In this document: one piece after another, positions 17,766 through 26,945 of the stretch
Layout: every line of letters begins with the position of its first letter
How positions within the stretch are numbered: the first letter of the stretch is position 1
Assembly (NCBI RefSeq): GCF_008124865.1
Contig: NZ_VNHY01000002.1
Span: 62,001 to 126,000 of the forward strand
Direction: 5' to 3'
Source: Fodinibius salinus
GTDB lineage: Bacteria; Bacteroidota; Rhodothermia; Balneolales; Balneolaceae
Length of the DNA stretch: 64,000 nt
Program-made: the position numbers and the translations under genes
The notes under the pieces: generated by a model
Told to the model about the DNA's origin: nothing
Databases searched by the model: none
Seen by the model: the letters and a program-made list of their open reading frames with translations, nothing else

Positions 17766-19064
17766 TTAAATATTTTTGGCTAGTCGAATGCCGTTAAACT
17801 GCCAGCGCGCATCGGGATAGAAAAAGTTGCGGTAGGTCTTTCGGATGTGCGTCTCCGATGTAGCGCATGATCCACCACGCAGCACATACTGACTGCACAT
17901 AAATTTGCCATTATATTCACCCAGAGCACCGGGTAACGGCTCATATCCGGGATAGGGTTCATAGGCACTCATCGTCCACTCCCAAACATCACCGTACATT
18001 TGCTTGAGGCCGTCTGTATTTTGCTGCAGGGGTCGCGGATGAAACTTGTTATCTTCTACAAAATTACCATCGTATGGCTTATCACCGGCGGCTACTTCCC
18101 ACTCAGCCTCTCGGGGTAACCGCGCATCGGCCCATCGAGCAAACGCATCAGATTCGTAATAACTGACATGGGTTACCGGCTCATGGGGATGTACTTTCCG
18201 AAGACCTCCCAACGTATAATGATACCAACCGTCATCCCGTTTGCACCAATAAAGCGGGGAGTCCCAATTTCTTTCATTGACTGTAGCCCATCCGTCATCA
18301 AGCCACAAAGGGGAACGTTCATAGCCGCCATCTTCCATAAATTCCATGAATTCACCATTGGTAATCAGGCGGTCGGCCATCACAAATGGCTCAAGAAATT
18401 TTCGGTGGCGGGGATGTTCATTATCGTAGGTATATTCTCCCCCATCATTACCGATCTCGTAAATCCCTTCATCAAAAGAAATCCAATTCAGTGAATCAGG
18501 CGGACTTCCCTTGGGATGATTGAGCTCTTTATATTTTGGATAGAGTGGATTCTGCGCAAACATGTATTTAAAGTCAGTCACCATCAGCTCTTGGTGCTGC
18601 TGCTCGTGATGGTTCCCAATCTCAATGACCGGACCGAATTCAGCAATCTCTTCTGGGGTAGCACCTTCAATAAAAGCAAGCACCTGCCCATTAACATATT
18701 CTCGATATTCGAGTACTTCATCTACCGAGGGACGCGAAAGTAACCCTCGCTTTGACCGGGTATGCGGCTCACCGGTTTGCAGATAATAAGAATTAAAAAT
18801 ATATGAATACTGTGGATGCAGGGACTCATAGTCGGGCAGAGCTTTTTCCAACACAAAAGTCTCATAAAACCAGCTCACATGTGCCAAATGCCATTTGGTA
18901 GGACTCGTATTATTAATGGCCTGAATGACATAATCTTCCTTCTCCAAAGGCTCCGTTAAATGAATGCTAAAGTCCCGAATTTCCTTAAATCGCTTTTTGA
19001 GCTGCTCTTTTGAATGGCGATCGGCAGATTTTTCAAGCTTGGGCTGGGATGTTTTTATATCCAT
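17766..19064 (-). CDS. egtB: Ergothioneine sulfoxide synthase EgtB
   Basis: 432 residues in two domains. The N-terminal DinB-like domain carries the iron histidines: one in KWHLAHVSWF (near residue 58) and two in the HHEQQHQELM motif (near 150). The C-terminal domain is FGE-sulfatase/C-type-lectin-like, with GDVWEWTMSAY and a closing LRGGSCAT and FNGIRL. EgtB is a non-haem iron enzyme that oxidatively couples a thiol (gamma-glutamylcysteine or cysteine) to hercynine. Which donor is used is not certain from sequence alone. It is the first gene of the cluster. Confidence 0.93.
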   Translation of the reverse strand: MDIKTSQPKLEKSADRHSKEQLKKRFKEIRDFSIHLTEPLEKEDYVIQAINNTSPTKWHLAHVSWFYETFVLEKALPDYESLHPQYSYIFNSYYLQTGEPHTRSKRGLLSRPSVDEVLEYREYVNGQVLAFIEGATPEEIAEFGPVIEIGNHHEQQHQELMVTDFKYMFAQNPLYPKYKELNHPKGSPPDSLNWISFDEGIYEIGNDGGEYTYDNEHPRHRKFLEPFVMADRLITNGEFMEFMEDGGYERSPLWLDDGWATVNERNWDSPLYWCKRDDGWYHYTLGGLRKVHPHEPVTHVSYYESDAFARWADARLPREAEWEVAAGDKPYDGNFVEDNKFHPRPLQQNTDGLKQMYGDVWEWTMSAYEPYPGYEPLPGALGEYNGKFMCSQYVLRGGSCATSETHIRKTYRNFFYPDARWQFNGIRLAKNI

Positions 19065-19277
19065 AACAGATATTTTTATAACTGGAGATTACAAACTTGC
19101 TGTACTCATCTACAACAGATCATGCAAATTAGTTCTTCCACTCTAAAAAATTCGGGAAATTACCATATACTAACCGGCTTTTACTATTCAATACAGCTAG
19201 TTAGCGGAAATCAAATAATTGAGAAAATATACATGGGAAAGTGACAAGAAAAAATACATGCTAAGAAATCAATAGAT

Positions 19278-19526
19278 CTATTCTTTATAAAAATAGATTT
19301 TGTTACGATTGCTATCCTTAGTACTCCTGACTCTCACCCCATTTTTTTCATTATACTGATACACAGCTGTACGCATCGAATTCAAATGGTTCTCATCCTC
19401 AAAACCAACCTCTATTGCATCTCCATCTGCTTCCAGCTTATCGAGTGCTTCAAATAAAGGCTTAAACTTTGACGATCGCCGCTTGGTTGCCTCTAATTTT
19501 TCACGATCTACGAATTTAATATCCAT
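19278..19526 (-). CDS. Hypothetical small soluble protein
   Basis: 82 residues, no membrane segment and no signal peptide. It is charged (Lys/Asp/Glu rich), with a helical N-terminal half and a C-terminal stretch (VRVRSTKDSNRNKIYFYKE) that looks like beta strands. I do not recognise the family. It is isolated between the egt operon and another small gene, all on the minus strand. Confidence 0.5.
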   Translation of the reverse strand: MDIKFVDREKLEATKRRSSKFKPLFEALDKLEADGDAIEVGFEDENHLNSMRTAVYQYNEKNGVRVRSTKDSNRNKIYFYKE

Positions 19527-19666
19527 TGGACCAAAAGTTAGTCAGCATTTCTGCTCTCTTTATTCCATCTTAGATAATATACTTTTCACTAAATGTTTAG
19601 TTATAAACTATATTTCAGATCAATGATTAGATAACCAATGCTATATAAAAGATGTACAATATTCAC

Positions 19667-19864
19667 TTACTGAATCTCATAAAACTGATCGTAAACGTAA
19701 TCCCAAAAATCCGCTAAATTTGATCCTTTATTGTGCGGATTTTTTGAAGTAGATGACTTCATTGCATCTAAACAAGCTTTTTCTTTGGCATCATAATATG
19801 CCTTCAACTGATGTGCAGTGGGATCTTCGATCATCTCTTCAAACTTTTTTATTTTTTCAGGCAT
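19667..19864 (-). CDS. Hypothetical small soluble protein
   Basis: 65 residues, acidic and probably helical, ending in aromatic residues (FWDYVYDQFYEIQ). No signal, no membrane part, no recognised family. Its codon use looks like that of its neighbours. It lies between the tRNA-Val terminator and another small hypothetical gene, all on the minus strand. Confidence 0.45.
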   Translation of the reverse strand: MPEKIKKFEEMIEDPTAHQLKAYYDAKEKACLDAMKSSTSKNPHNKGSNLADFWDYVYDQFYEIQ

Positions 19865-19978
19865 AACAGACTATTTCACAATTATAAATATATTCATCAA
19901 TATAACGTACAACCCTTATTCTAATAAAGCAGTTTAGATAAGATATTGCAAAAGGGAGTCAAGAATAGCAAATAAAAA

Positions 19979-20006
19979 ACGGACAGCTCCTCACGAAACT
20001 GTCCGT
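19979..20006 (-). terminator. Terminator after tRNA-Val
   Basis: An 8-bp stem (ACGGACAG at 19979-19986 with CTGTCCGT at 19999-20006). On the minus strand it is followed by a run of six T. It lies 13 bases beyond the 3' end of the tRNA. Confidence 0.8.
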
Positions 20007-20019
20007 AATAATGTTTGAG

Positions 20020-20093
20020 TGGGCGATGCTGGATTCGAACCAGCGACTTCTTCCTTGTAAGGGAAGCACTCTAAACCGCTGAGTTAATCGCCC
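20020..20093 (-). tRNA. tRNA-Val (anticodon TAC)
   Basis: A 74-base cloverleaf on the minus strand: acceptor GGGCGAT pairing with ATCGCCC, D stem, anticodon stem CTTCC/GGAAG with loop CTTACAA giving anticodon TAC, and T stem GCTGG/CCAGC around TTCGAAT. The discriminator base is A. The 3' CCA is not encoded. Confidence 0.93.
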
Positions 20094-20273
20094 TTTTGCA
20101 AGTGCAGAATATACGCATATTCTGTTATCACTCAAAACATTTTTTACTCCTTCAAAGGAAGAATATTTTTTGTAGGTTAACACCGTTAACTACTTCTTGA
20201 CTTGTGTTACACAATCAGGCATCTTAGCAAACAATACAAGCAACGCCTCTATTAAATCGATTTATATACTGTT

Positions 20274-21584
20274 ATGGCAAACCAATTAAATAACAATTCT
20301 CCTTTCGAAGCCGTCATCGTCGATGGCGGACGCATTCCCTTTCAGCGGTCGGGCACCGGATATAAAAAAATGATGTCCTATGATCTCGGTCGTATGGCTA
20401 TCGAAGGACTAATCAGTCGCTCGGGCATTCATGCTGGTGAGCTGGATCGTGTCATCATGGGTACGGTCATCCAAGAGGTAAACACCAGCAATGTGGCCCG
20501 AGAATCGGCACTGGGGGCCGGCATCCCCAATACTGTACCGGCTCATACGGTCACCCAAGCCTGTATCTCTTCGAATCAAGCTATCACTAGTGCGGTTAAC
20601 CTGATTCGTTCGGGACAAGCTCAAATTATACTGGCCGGCGGCACCGAAACCATGTCTGACATTCCTATCCGGTTTCGTAAAAAGTTCCGCCAAAAACTAT
20701 TGGATGCCCGTAAATACAAATCGCTTAGTGACTTTCTGGGATTTTTTAAAGGACTGCGACCATCGCACCTATTGCCAGAAATCCCATCTATTTCTGAATT
20801 TTCTACCGGTGATACCATGGGTGAAAGCTGTGACCGCATGGCCGCTCACTTTGGCATCGGCCGAAAAGAGCAAGACCAATATGCCCTGCGTTCTCACCAG
20901 ATGGCAGCAAAAGCTACCAATGAAGGCTTGCTTGATGATGAACTGTTACCGGCTGCCACTCCTCCTGACTTTGATGCCATCGAGTACGACAATACCTATC
21001 GTGAAGACACCTCGATGGAAAAACTTGAAAAGCTAAGCCCTGCCTTTATCAAGCCGCACGGCACTATCACGGCGGGTAATTCTTCGGCATTTACCGACGG
21101 TGCTTCGGCTTCACTGATCATGGAAAAACAAACGGCTCTCAATCACAATATCACTCCAAAAGCTATATTACGCAATTATACTTATGTAGCACAAGACCCT
21201 GAGGATGAACTACTGCTGGGTCCGGCCTATGCCACCCCAAAAGTACTTGATGCGGCGGAGCTTCAGCTTGCTGATATTGACGTTTTTGAGTTTCACGAAG
21301 CCTTTGCCGGACAAATATTAACGGTACTTAAAGCACTCAACTCCGACAAATTTGCAAAAGAAAAACTAGATCGCGATCAGAAAGTGGGCGAAATCCCAAT
21401 GGATAAATTTAATTGCTGGGGTGGATCGCTTTCGCTGGGTCACCCTTTTGGAGCTACAGGTACGCGCTTAGTCACCACTGCTGCCAATAGGCTGCATCAC
21501 GAAGACGGCCGTTTTGCACTTGTTGCTGCCTGTGCTGCCGGTGGACAGGGACATGCTATGATCCTGGAACGATTTGACGGCTAA
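20274..21584 (+). CDS. fadI: Acetyl-CoA C-acyltransferase (thiolase, FadI type)
   Basis: 436 residues, the length of beta subunits of the fatty acid oxidation complex. The active-site nucleophile Cys is in HTVTQACISSNQA (about residue 95). The C-terminal His is in SLSLGHPFGATGTRL and the second Cys in VAACAAGGQGHAM. The enzyme cleaves 3-ketoacyl-CoA to acetyl-CoA and a shortened acyl-CoA, the last step of beta-oxidation. It is followed 119 bases later by the hydratase/dehydrogenase subunit in the same direction, so the two probably form the trifunctional complex. Confidence 0.92.
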   Translation: MANQLNNNSPFEAVIVDGGRIPFQRSGTGYKKMMSYDLGRMAIEGLISRSGIHAGELDRVIMGTVIQEVNTSNVARESALGAGIPNTVPAHTVTQACISSNQAITSAVNLIRSGQAQIILAGGTETMSDIPIRFRKKFRQKLLDARKYKSLSDFLGFFKGLRPSHLLPEIPSISEFSTGDTMGESCDRMAAHFGIGRKEQDQYALRSHQMAAKATNEGLLDDELLPAATPPDFDAIEYDNTYREDTSMEKLEKLSPAFIKPHGTITAGNSSAFTDGASASLIMEKQTALNHNITPKAILRNYTYVAQDPEDELLLGPAYATPKVLDAAELQLADIDVFEFHEAFAGQILTVLKALNSDKFAKEKLDRDQKVGEIPMDKFNCWGGSLSLGHPFGATGTRLVTTAANRLHHEDGRFALVAACAAGGQGHAMILERFDG

Positions 21585-21703
21585 TATTCAATAGTAGCAC
21601 GGGCATTTACTCATGCGAAAGCTGCTGCCTGCTACAAACAAATACTTGCAACAGTTCTATTTGTCTGCTTTATGATACTTAAACCTGAAAGTTATTTATA
21701 GAT

Positions 21704-23827
21704 ATGTCTTACTTATCCATTGAAGAACAAGAAAATATACTGGTTGTTACTCTTAACCAGCCTGATGAAAAAGTAAACAAACTTAATGAGGCGTTAATCT
21801 CTGACTTTGAAAACCTCCTTAATGATGTAAACGACAATGAGATTGACGGCATTGTTCTGCAAAGCGGCAAAGAAGGAAATTTTATTGCTGGTGCCGATGT
21901 AGAAATGTTGAAAAACAAGTCAGCTCCCGAAGGTATTGAAGAATTAAGCAGGCGCGGTAATGAGCTGCTTCTAAAGCTGGAAAAACATCCGATCCCTGTT
22001 GTAGCAGCTATTCATGGCTCGTGCATCGGCGGCGGTATGGAAGTAGCAATGGCCTGTAACTATCGCGTAGCTTCGGAACATTCTGATACAGTGATGGGAC
22101 AACCCGAGGTAAATCTGGGGCTACTACCCGGTGGCGGGGGCACACAACGTCTGCCCCGACTTATTGGCATACAAAATGCCCTTACCTACATGCTTACAGG
22201 CAAAAACATTTATCCGCGCAAGGCTTACAAATTAGGATTGGTAGATGAGCTAACGCATAAAGATGCGGTGCTGACAGCCGCTAAAGCAGCGGTCAAAAAA
22301 ATCAACAGTGGAAAGTTCGAGCGCAAAGATAAACGAAGCCTTGCTCACCAACTGATGGAAGGGCTAAGTCCTCTGCGCAAAATTATTTATTCCCAAGCCC
22401 GCAAGCGAGCTCAATCTAATACAAAAGGCAACTATCCCGCGCCGGAAAAAATTATCGACAGTGTGGAAGAAGGATATGAAAATGGCTTTCAGGCCGGCCT
22501 GGAATTAGAGTCTGTTAACTTTGGAAAGCTGGCAGCAACACCCGAATCAGAAGCGTTGGTAAATATGTTCTTTGCCATGCAGGGTGCCAAGAAAAATCCG
22601 CAGGAAGACCAAGCAAAAGGCATTCAAAAAATGGGTGTGCTAGGTGCGGGACTTATGGGCTCAGGAATTGCCGATGTCAGTGTCAACAACGATTTCCGCG
22701 TGCTCCTCAAAGACCAGTCCGTAGAACAAGCCAGCAAGGGCAAGCAATCCATATGGAAAAGCCTGGAAAAAAATCGTAAGAAACATATTATTTCATCATT
22801 TGAACGCGATCGCATCTCAAGTTTGGTTACTCCTACCGAAACCTACGACGGCTTTGAAAATACAGACATGGTTATTGAAGCTGTTTTTGAGGACTTAGAT
22901 CTCAAACAATCAATCTTAGAAGAGGTAGAACAGGTAACACCTGACCACTGTATTTTTGCCTCGAATACTTCTTCCTTACCTATCAATAACATTGCTGAAG
23001 CCTCCGGTCGGCCGGAACAGGTGGTGGGCATGCATTACTTTTCACCCGTTCCTAAAATGCCACTTCTGGAAATTATTACCACTGAGAAAACAGCTGACTG
23101 GGTTACCGCCACGGCTCGAGAAGTAGGAATTCAGCAGGGCAAACATGTAATTGTCGTTAATGACGGTCCCGGTTTTTACACCACACGCATCCTCTCTCCC
23201 TTTATGAATGAGGCACTGATGCTGCTCGAAGAAGGCATTTCGATTAAACAGCTTGATCACGATATGAAACAATTTGGCTTTCCGGTGGGGCCCGCGGCCC
23301 TCTTTGATGAGGTTGGAATCGATGTAGCTGCGCACATCACCGAAGTGCTTAGCGATCTCTTCGCAGAACGTGGTATCCAATCCAGCCAAAAACCAACAGA
23401 GCTTTTCGAAGAAGGCTATAAAGGCCGTAAAAACCAAAAGGGATTTTATACATACGAAGAAAAGGACGGCGATCTCAAAAAAGGCGACCCCAACAAACAG
23501 ATGTATCAATACTTTGGTGGACCTAATCGCACGTCCATGGATGCCAACACTGTACAACAGCGAATGACGTTGACGATGGTAAACGAAGCCGCTTGGTGTC
23601 TGCAAGAGGATATACTACACAATGCTACCGACGGCGACCTGGGCGCCGTGATGGGTCTAGGATTTCCTCCTTTTCTGGGTGGACCATTCCGATATATTGA
23701 CCGAGAGGGAGCTGATAAAATTGTACAACGGCTCGAAAAATTTGAGCAGGAGCATGGCCCAAGATTTACTCCGGCAGATATTCTGAAGGACTATGCAAAA
23801 TCCGGTAAAAAGTTCCACCAAGATTGA
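21704..23827 (+). CDS. fadJ: Fatty acid oxidation complex alpha subunit (enoyl-CoA hydratase / 3-hydroxyacyl-CoA dehydrogenase)
   Basis: 707 residues, with two enzymes in one chain. The N-terminal ~200 residues are a crotonase: oxyanion segment AIHGSCIGGGMEVAMAC and catalytic-Glu region GQPEVNLGLLPGGGGTQRLP. From ~310 there is an NAD-binding dehydrogenase, with VLGAGLMGSGIADV and the catalytic His in VVGMHYFSPVPKMPLLEII, followed by the C-terminal helical domains. It hydrates enoyl-CoA and oxidises 3-hydroxyacyl-CoA. FadJ and FadB cannot be separated firmly; length and the FadI-type partner favour FadJ. Confidence 0.92.
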   Translation: MSYLSIEEQENILVVTLNQPDEKVNKLNEALISDFENLLNDVNDNEIDGIVLQSGKEGNFIAGADVEMLKNKSAPEGIEELSRRGNELLLKLEKHPIPVVAAIHGSCIGGGMEVAMACNYRVASEHSDTVMGQPEVNLGLLPGGGGTQRLPRLIGIQNALTYMLTGKNIYPRKAYKLGLVDELTHKDAVLTAAKAAVKKINSGKFERKDKRSLAHQLMEGLSPLRKIIYSQARKRAQSNTKGNYPAPEKIIDSVEEGYENGFQAGLELESVNFGKLAATPESEALVNMFFAMQGAKKNPQEDQAKGIQKMGVLGAGLMGSGIADVSVNNDFRVLLKDQSVEQASKGKQSIWKSLEKNRKKHIISSFERDRISSLVTPTETYDGFENTDMVIEAVFEDLDLKQSILEEVEQVTPDHCIFASNTSSLPINNIAEASGRPEQVVGMHYFSPVPKMPLLEIITTEKTADWVTATAREVGIQQGKHVIVVNDGPGFYTTRILSPFMNEALMLLEEGISIKQLDHDMKQFGFPVGPAALFDEVGIDVAAHITEVLSDLFAERGIQSSQKPTELFEEGYKGRKNQKGFYTYEEKDGDLKKGDPNKQMYQYFGGPNRTSMDANTVQQRMTLTMVNEAAWCLQEDILHNATDGDLGAVMGLGFPPFLGGPFRYIDREGADKIVQRLEKFEQEHGPRFTPADILKDYAKSGKKFHQD

Positions 23828-23944
23828 CAAACCAACATCTCATCCTGAACTTGATTCAAGATCCCAATAATTGGAGCAACCCGGTAAAAACACTATCTTT
23901 AGAGGCTATTTAACAGAATTGAAATATAACAAATATACGTTTTC

Positions 23945-24253
23945 ATGATACACACAGCATTATTGTTGATGGGATCTTCACAAGGTGGCGGTGGTTGGAT
24001 TAACCTGGTTTTTCTGGGAGCCATTTTTGTAATCTTTTATTTCTTTATCATCCGTCCGCAAAAAAAGCGGCAGGAAGAAGTTCAAAATATGGTTGATAAC
24101 CTTGAGAAAGGGGACAAAATTGTAACCTCCGGCGGAATGATTGCCCGTGTGAGAACTGTTGATGAGGACACTGTTCTAGCTGAAATTGACAGCGATGTTA
24201 AAGCTCGATTTCAAAAAAGTTCTATTACGGATGTAAATCCCAATCAAGATTAA
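23945..24253 (+). CDS. yajC: Preprotein translocase accessory subunit YajC
   Basis: 102 residues with a single membrane helix (about residues 17-37) ending in FFIIRPQKKRQEE, the YajC hallmark. The soluble domain contains LEKGDKIVTSGGMIARV. YajC associates with SecDF at the inner membrane and supports protein export. It lies seven bases before ribBA and is probably co-transcribed with it. Confidence 0.92.
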   Translation: MIHTALLLMGSSQGGGGWINLVFLGAIFVIFYFFIIRPQKKRQEEVQNMVDNLEKGDKIVTSGGMIARVRTVDEDTVLAEIDSDVKARFQKSSITDVNPNQD

Positions 24254-24260
24254 TTGAAAT

Positions 24261-25526
24261 ATGTCCGGTAATATTACATTCGATAGCATAGAATCTGCTA
24301 TCGAAGACATTAAACAGGGCGGCATTGTTATTGTAGCCGATGATAAGGACCGCGAAAACGAAGGTGATTTTGTAATGGCGGCCGAAAAAGTCACCTCCGA
24401 AGCCGTCAACCTGATGGCCAAATACGGTCGCGGGCTCATCTGCACGCCTATTACCCGAGAAAAAGCCTATCAGCTTAATCTCGACTATATGGTAACGGAA
24501 GGTGCCGACCCCGATGAGGCAGCCTTTACGGTTTCTATTGATCATAACGAATTAACCACTACGGGCATATCAGCCGCTGATCGCGCCAACACCATTAAAG
24601 AGATGATCAAACGCGATGCCCAACCTGATGATTTCCGCCGACCCGGACATATTTTTCCTCTTATCGGTACGAACGGTGGTGTACTTCGCCGTGCCGGACA
24701 TACCGAAGCAGCTATTGACCTTGCCCGGCTGGCCGGTCTTGAACCGGCAGGTATTATCTGTGAGATCATGAAAGATAATGGTGCCATGGCCCGGCTCCCG
24801 GATCTGGCAGAACTTGCTGACGAGTTTAACATGAAGCTGATAAGCATTGAAGATCTTATCAGCTACCGGATGCAAAATGAATCGCTAGTCCGCAAAATTG
24901 TGGATGTTAACCTGCCTACCATTTACGGAGATTTTACCCTACACGCTTTCGAAGAACGCCTCACCGGCGACCATCACCTGGCGCTGGCTAAAGGCGAATG
25001 GGAAGAAGGTGATCCCGTGCTGGTGCGCGTACACTCTTCGTGCATGACCGGAGACATTTTCGGATCCAAACGATGTGATTGCGGTGAACAGCTGCATCAG
25101 GCGCTATTGCAAGTCGAAAAAGAAGGCAAAGGCGTAGTGCTCTACATGAATCAGGAAGGCCGCGGTATTGGGCTGGTCAACAAGCTTAAAGCATATAAGC
25201 TACAAGAAAAAGGTATGGATACGGTCGAGGCCAATGAGGCACTTGGTTTTGAACCTGATGCACGCGACTATGGCGTTGGGGCACAAATTCTGCGGTCACT
25301 GGATATCTCCAAGTTGCGGCTGATGACTAACAATCCCGTTAAGCGTGTGGGACTCAAAAGCTTTGGCCTTGAAATGGTTGAGCGCGTGCCCATCGAAGTG
25401 GGAGCCTATCCCGAAAATGTGCGCTATCTAAAAACAAAGCGCGACAAGATGGGCCATGAGCTTGATCTCGAAGAGTTGGATCCGCATAGCCCAAAATTTA
25501 TTGACAGCATTGTTACGGATGAGTAG
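24261..25526 (+). CDS. ribBA: Bifunctional DHBP synthase / GTP cyclohydrolase II (RibBA)
   Basis: 421 residues. The N-terminal ~200 are 3,4-dihydroxy-2-butanone-4-phosphate synthase (DDKDRENEGDFVMAAE; THRP-like site RRAGHTEAAIDLARLAG). The C-terminal ~210 are GTP cyclohydrolase II, with the zinc cysteines in SSCMTGDIFGSKRCDCGEQ, the catalytic region YMNQEGRGIGL, and RLMTNNPVKR. Both produce the first precursors of riboflavin. No other rib genes or FMN-type riboswitch are nearby. Confidence 0.95.
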   Translation: MSGNITFDSIESAIEDIKQGGIVIVADDKDRENEGDFVMAAEKVTSEAVNLMAKYGRGLICTPITREKAYQLNLDYMVTEGADPDEAAFTVSIDHNELTTTGISAADRANTIKEMIKRDAQPDDFRRPGHIFPLIGTNGGVLRRAGHTEAAIDLARLAGLEPAGIICEIMKDNGAMARLPDLAELADEFNMKLISIEDLISYRMQNESLVRKIVDVNLPTIYGDFTLHAFEERLTGDHHLALAKGEWEEGDPVLVRVHSSCMTGDIFGSKRCDCGEQLHQALLQVEKEGKGVVLYMNQEGRGIGLVNKLKAYKLQEKGMDTVEANEALGFEPDARDYGVGAQILRSLDISKLRLMTNNPVKRVGLKSFGLEMVERVPIEVGAYPENVRYLKTKRDKMGHELDLEELDPHSPKFIDSIVTDE

Positions 25527-25536
25527 TACTACTTGA

Positions 25537-25693
25537 TCAGCAGCATTTTTTGTGCTGCACGATCTTTTTCATCCCCGGCCCGTCGGCCACGATGCGATAA
25601 AAATAGAGTCCGCTGGCATACCGGGACCCATCCCACCGGATCTGCCGCCTGCCCGCTTGCTGGGTTTCATCTAGCGTCTTACATCTCGCATCT
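25537..25693 (-). pseudogene. Remnant of a type IX secretion C-terminal sorting domain
   Basis: A minus-strand frame of about 50 codons ending at 25537. It reads like a T9SS type-A sorting tail: RWDGSRYASGLYFYRIVADG followed by a basic MKKIVQHKK end. The usual consensus is W-D-G...G-x-Y-F-Y-R-x-x-A-G...K-M. It is one frame out of step with the upstream gene (25671-26597), whose own stop lies about 45 bases before the WDG region. The likeliest history is one protein broken by a frameshift near the Lys/Gly-rich repeats. Sequencing error is not excluded. Confidence 0.5.
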
Positions 25694-26597
25694 CACCTTT
25701 TCCTTTGTTCCCCTTCTTGCCCTTTCCCCCCTTCTTGTCGTCTTTATCCTTTTTTCCGCCCTTGCCCCCGCCGGTCCGTTCCCCGCCGAGCTGCTCCAGC
25801 AGTTCCAGCCCGTTGAACCAGAGCAGCGCGTACCCCTCACTGGTGATGTGCTTGCCCTGCTGGGCGCGCACCTCGTTAAGGAATGCGTTCAGCCCGTTGA
25901 TCGCCTGTTTGGTCTTATCCTTCGAAAGCTGTTTGTCCACGTTGTCCAGCTTGGCTTGGAGACTCCGGCAAATACCTTTGTTCGTTACCCAGGTGGTGTC
26001 GCAGGAGAAGACCAGGTAGGAGTTCAGACTGTCCAAAAATACTCCCATGTCAACGTTCTCCGACCATACTCTGGGAGAAATAGTATCTCCCTTATAAGCG
26101 GCTTCTTTCCAATCAATGAAAATTTCATCCTCCGTGTAACCGGCCTTAAATAAACTATCTATATACTCATCAGTAAGAGGTTCTACAAAGCCTTCTGTAT
26201 AAAATGGATGGATTGCGGGTAATCCTTCAGAGTTGAATGAGATTTCTATCTGTTCACCTGGAGATAGTCCGTTTTCTGGAGGCAAATCCAAAATCTTACC
26301 TGCGGCTGCTCCAGTAATATAGATTTTATCCAATCCATCAATATACCATTTCTTAGTTGATGGACTTGGAATAGTTTTGTTATAAAAGGATTTATCTTTG
26401 ATAAATATGGAAAATGCTACCAAGACCTGTTCACTTTCCTCCGCATTCTTGATAGTATAATCATAGATATACCCAACTGAATCAGATCGGGTAACTTCTG
26501 CCGTGAATTCTCCATAGGCTTTATTTGGACGTTCAATTTGGCAAATGCCAGCTTGGCAAATACTAAATGGAACAATTAATAAAAATATTATTCTCAT
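25671..26597 (-). CDS. Secreted protein with FIMAH-like helical module; C-terminus probably frameshifted
   Basis: 308 residues with a signal peptide (residues 1-18). Residues ~20-215 form an unrecognised, probably beta-rich region with AT-rich coding. Residues ~215-265 (LQAKLDNVDKQL..., AINGLNAFLNEVRAQQGKHI) resemble the small helical FIMAH-type module of secreted proteins. A low-complexity Gly/Lys tail ends at a stop. Base composition changes sharply: the 3' third is visibly GC-rich compared with the 5' part and the neighbours. A T9SS-like tail follows in another frame, so the intact ancestor was probably a T9SS cargo. Confidence 0.55.
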   Translation of the reverse strand: MRIIFLLIVPFSICQAGICQIERPNKAYGEFTAEVTRSDSVGYIYDYTIKNAEESEQVLVAFSIFIKDKSFYNKTIPSPSTKKWYIDGLDKIYITGAAAGKILDLPPENGLSPGEQIEISFNSEGLPAIHPFYTEGFVEPLTDEYIDSLFKAGYTEDEIFIDWKEAAYKGDTISPRVWSENVDMGVFLDSLNSYLVFSCDTTWVTNKGICRSLQAKLDNVDKQLSKDKTKQAINGLNAFLNEVRAQQGKHITSEGYALLWFNGLELLEQLGGERTGGGKGGKKDKDDKKGGKGKKGNKGKGEMRDVRR

Positions 26598-26630
26598 AAC
26601 TTCCCTCTTGCTACTTCATGTTTTTTATTT

Positions 26631-26945
26631 CTAATCTCCACGCCATCTAAAGTGTGGATATCGAATGCCCGGATCATCTTCATCTGGTTCACGGTATGGG
26701 TCCTGCTGTCCTTCTTCAATCAATTCCCAGTCCATTTCTCTCATTAGACGACGATAATTTCTAATCCAATCAACATCGAAGACCTTGACTGTTCGCTCTC
26801 TTTCCTGACCAGTTTCAGAATTTATTACAGTTACCGTAGTATCCCTGTAAGAAATATTTTCAATATCTACATCTTTTCCTATACGGTGCGGGACGAGCAG
26901 GATTCTATCTATTACGTAATGCGATTTTCTTGTCTCTCTTTCTGG
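26631..26945 (-). pseudogene. Open frame without a start codon, overlapping the lspA 3' end (possible gene fragment)
   Basis: A 104-codon minus-strand frame, open from a TGA inside lspA to a TAG at 26631-26633. Its residues look coding (…RTVKVFDVDWIRNYRRLMRE, then an acidic proline-containing tail DPYREPDEDDPG), but the first ATG comes only after about two thirds of its length. It may be the 3' part of a truncated gene or use a rare start codon. No family is recognised. It lies 33 bases before the FIMAH-like protein gene on the same strand. Confidence 0.35.
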
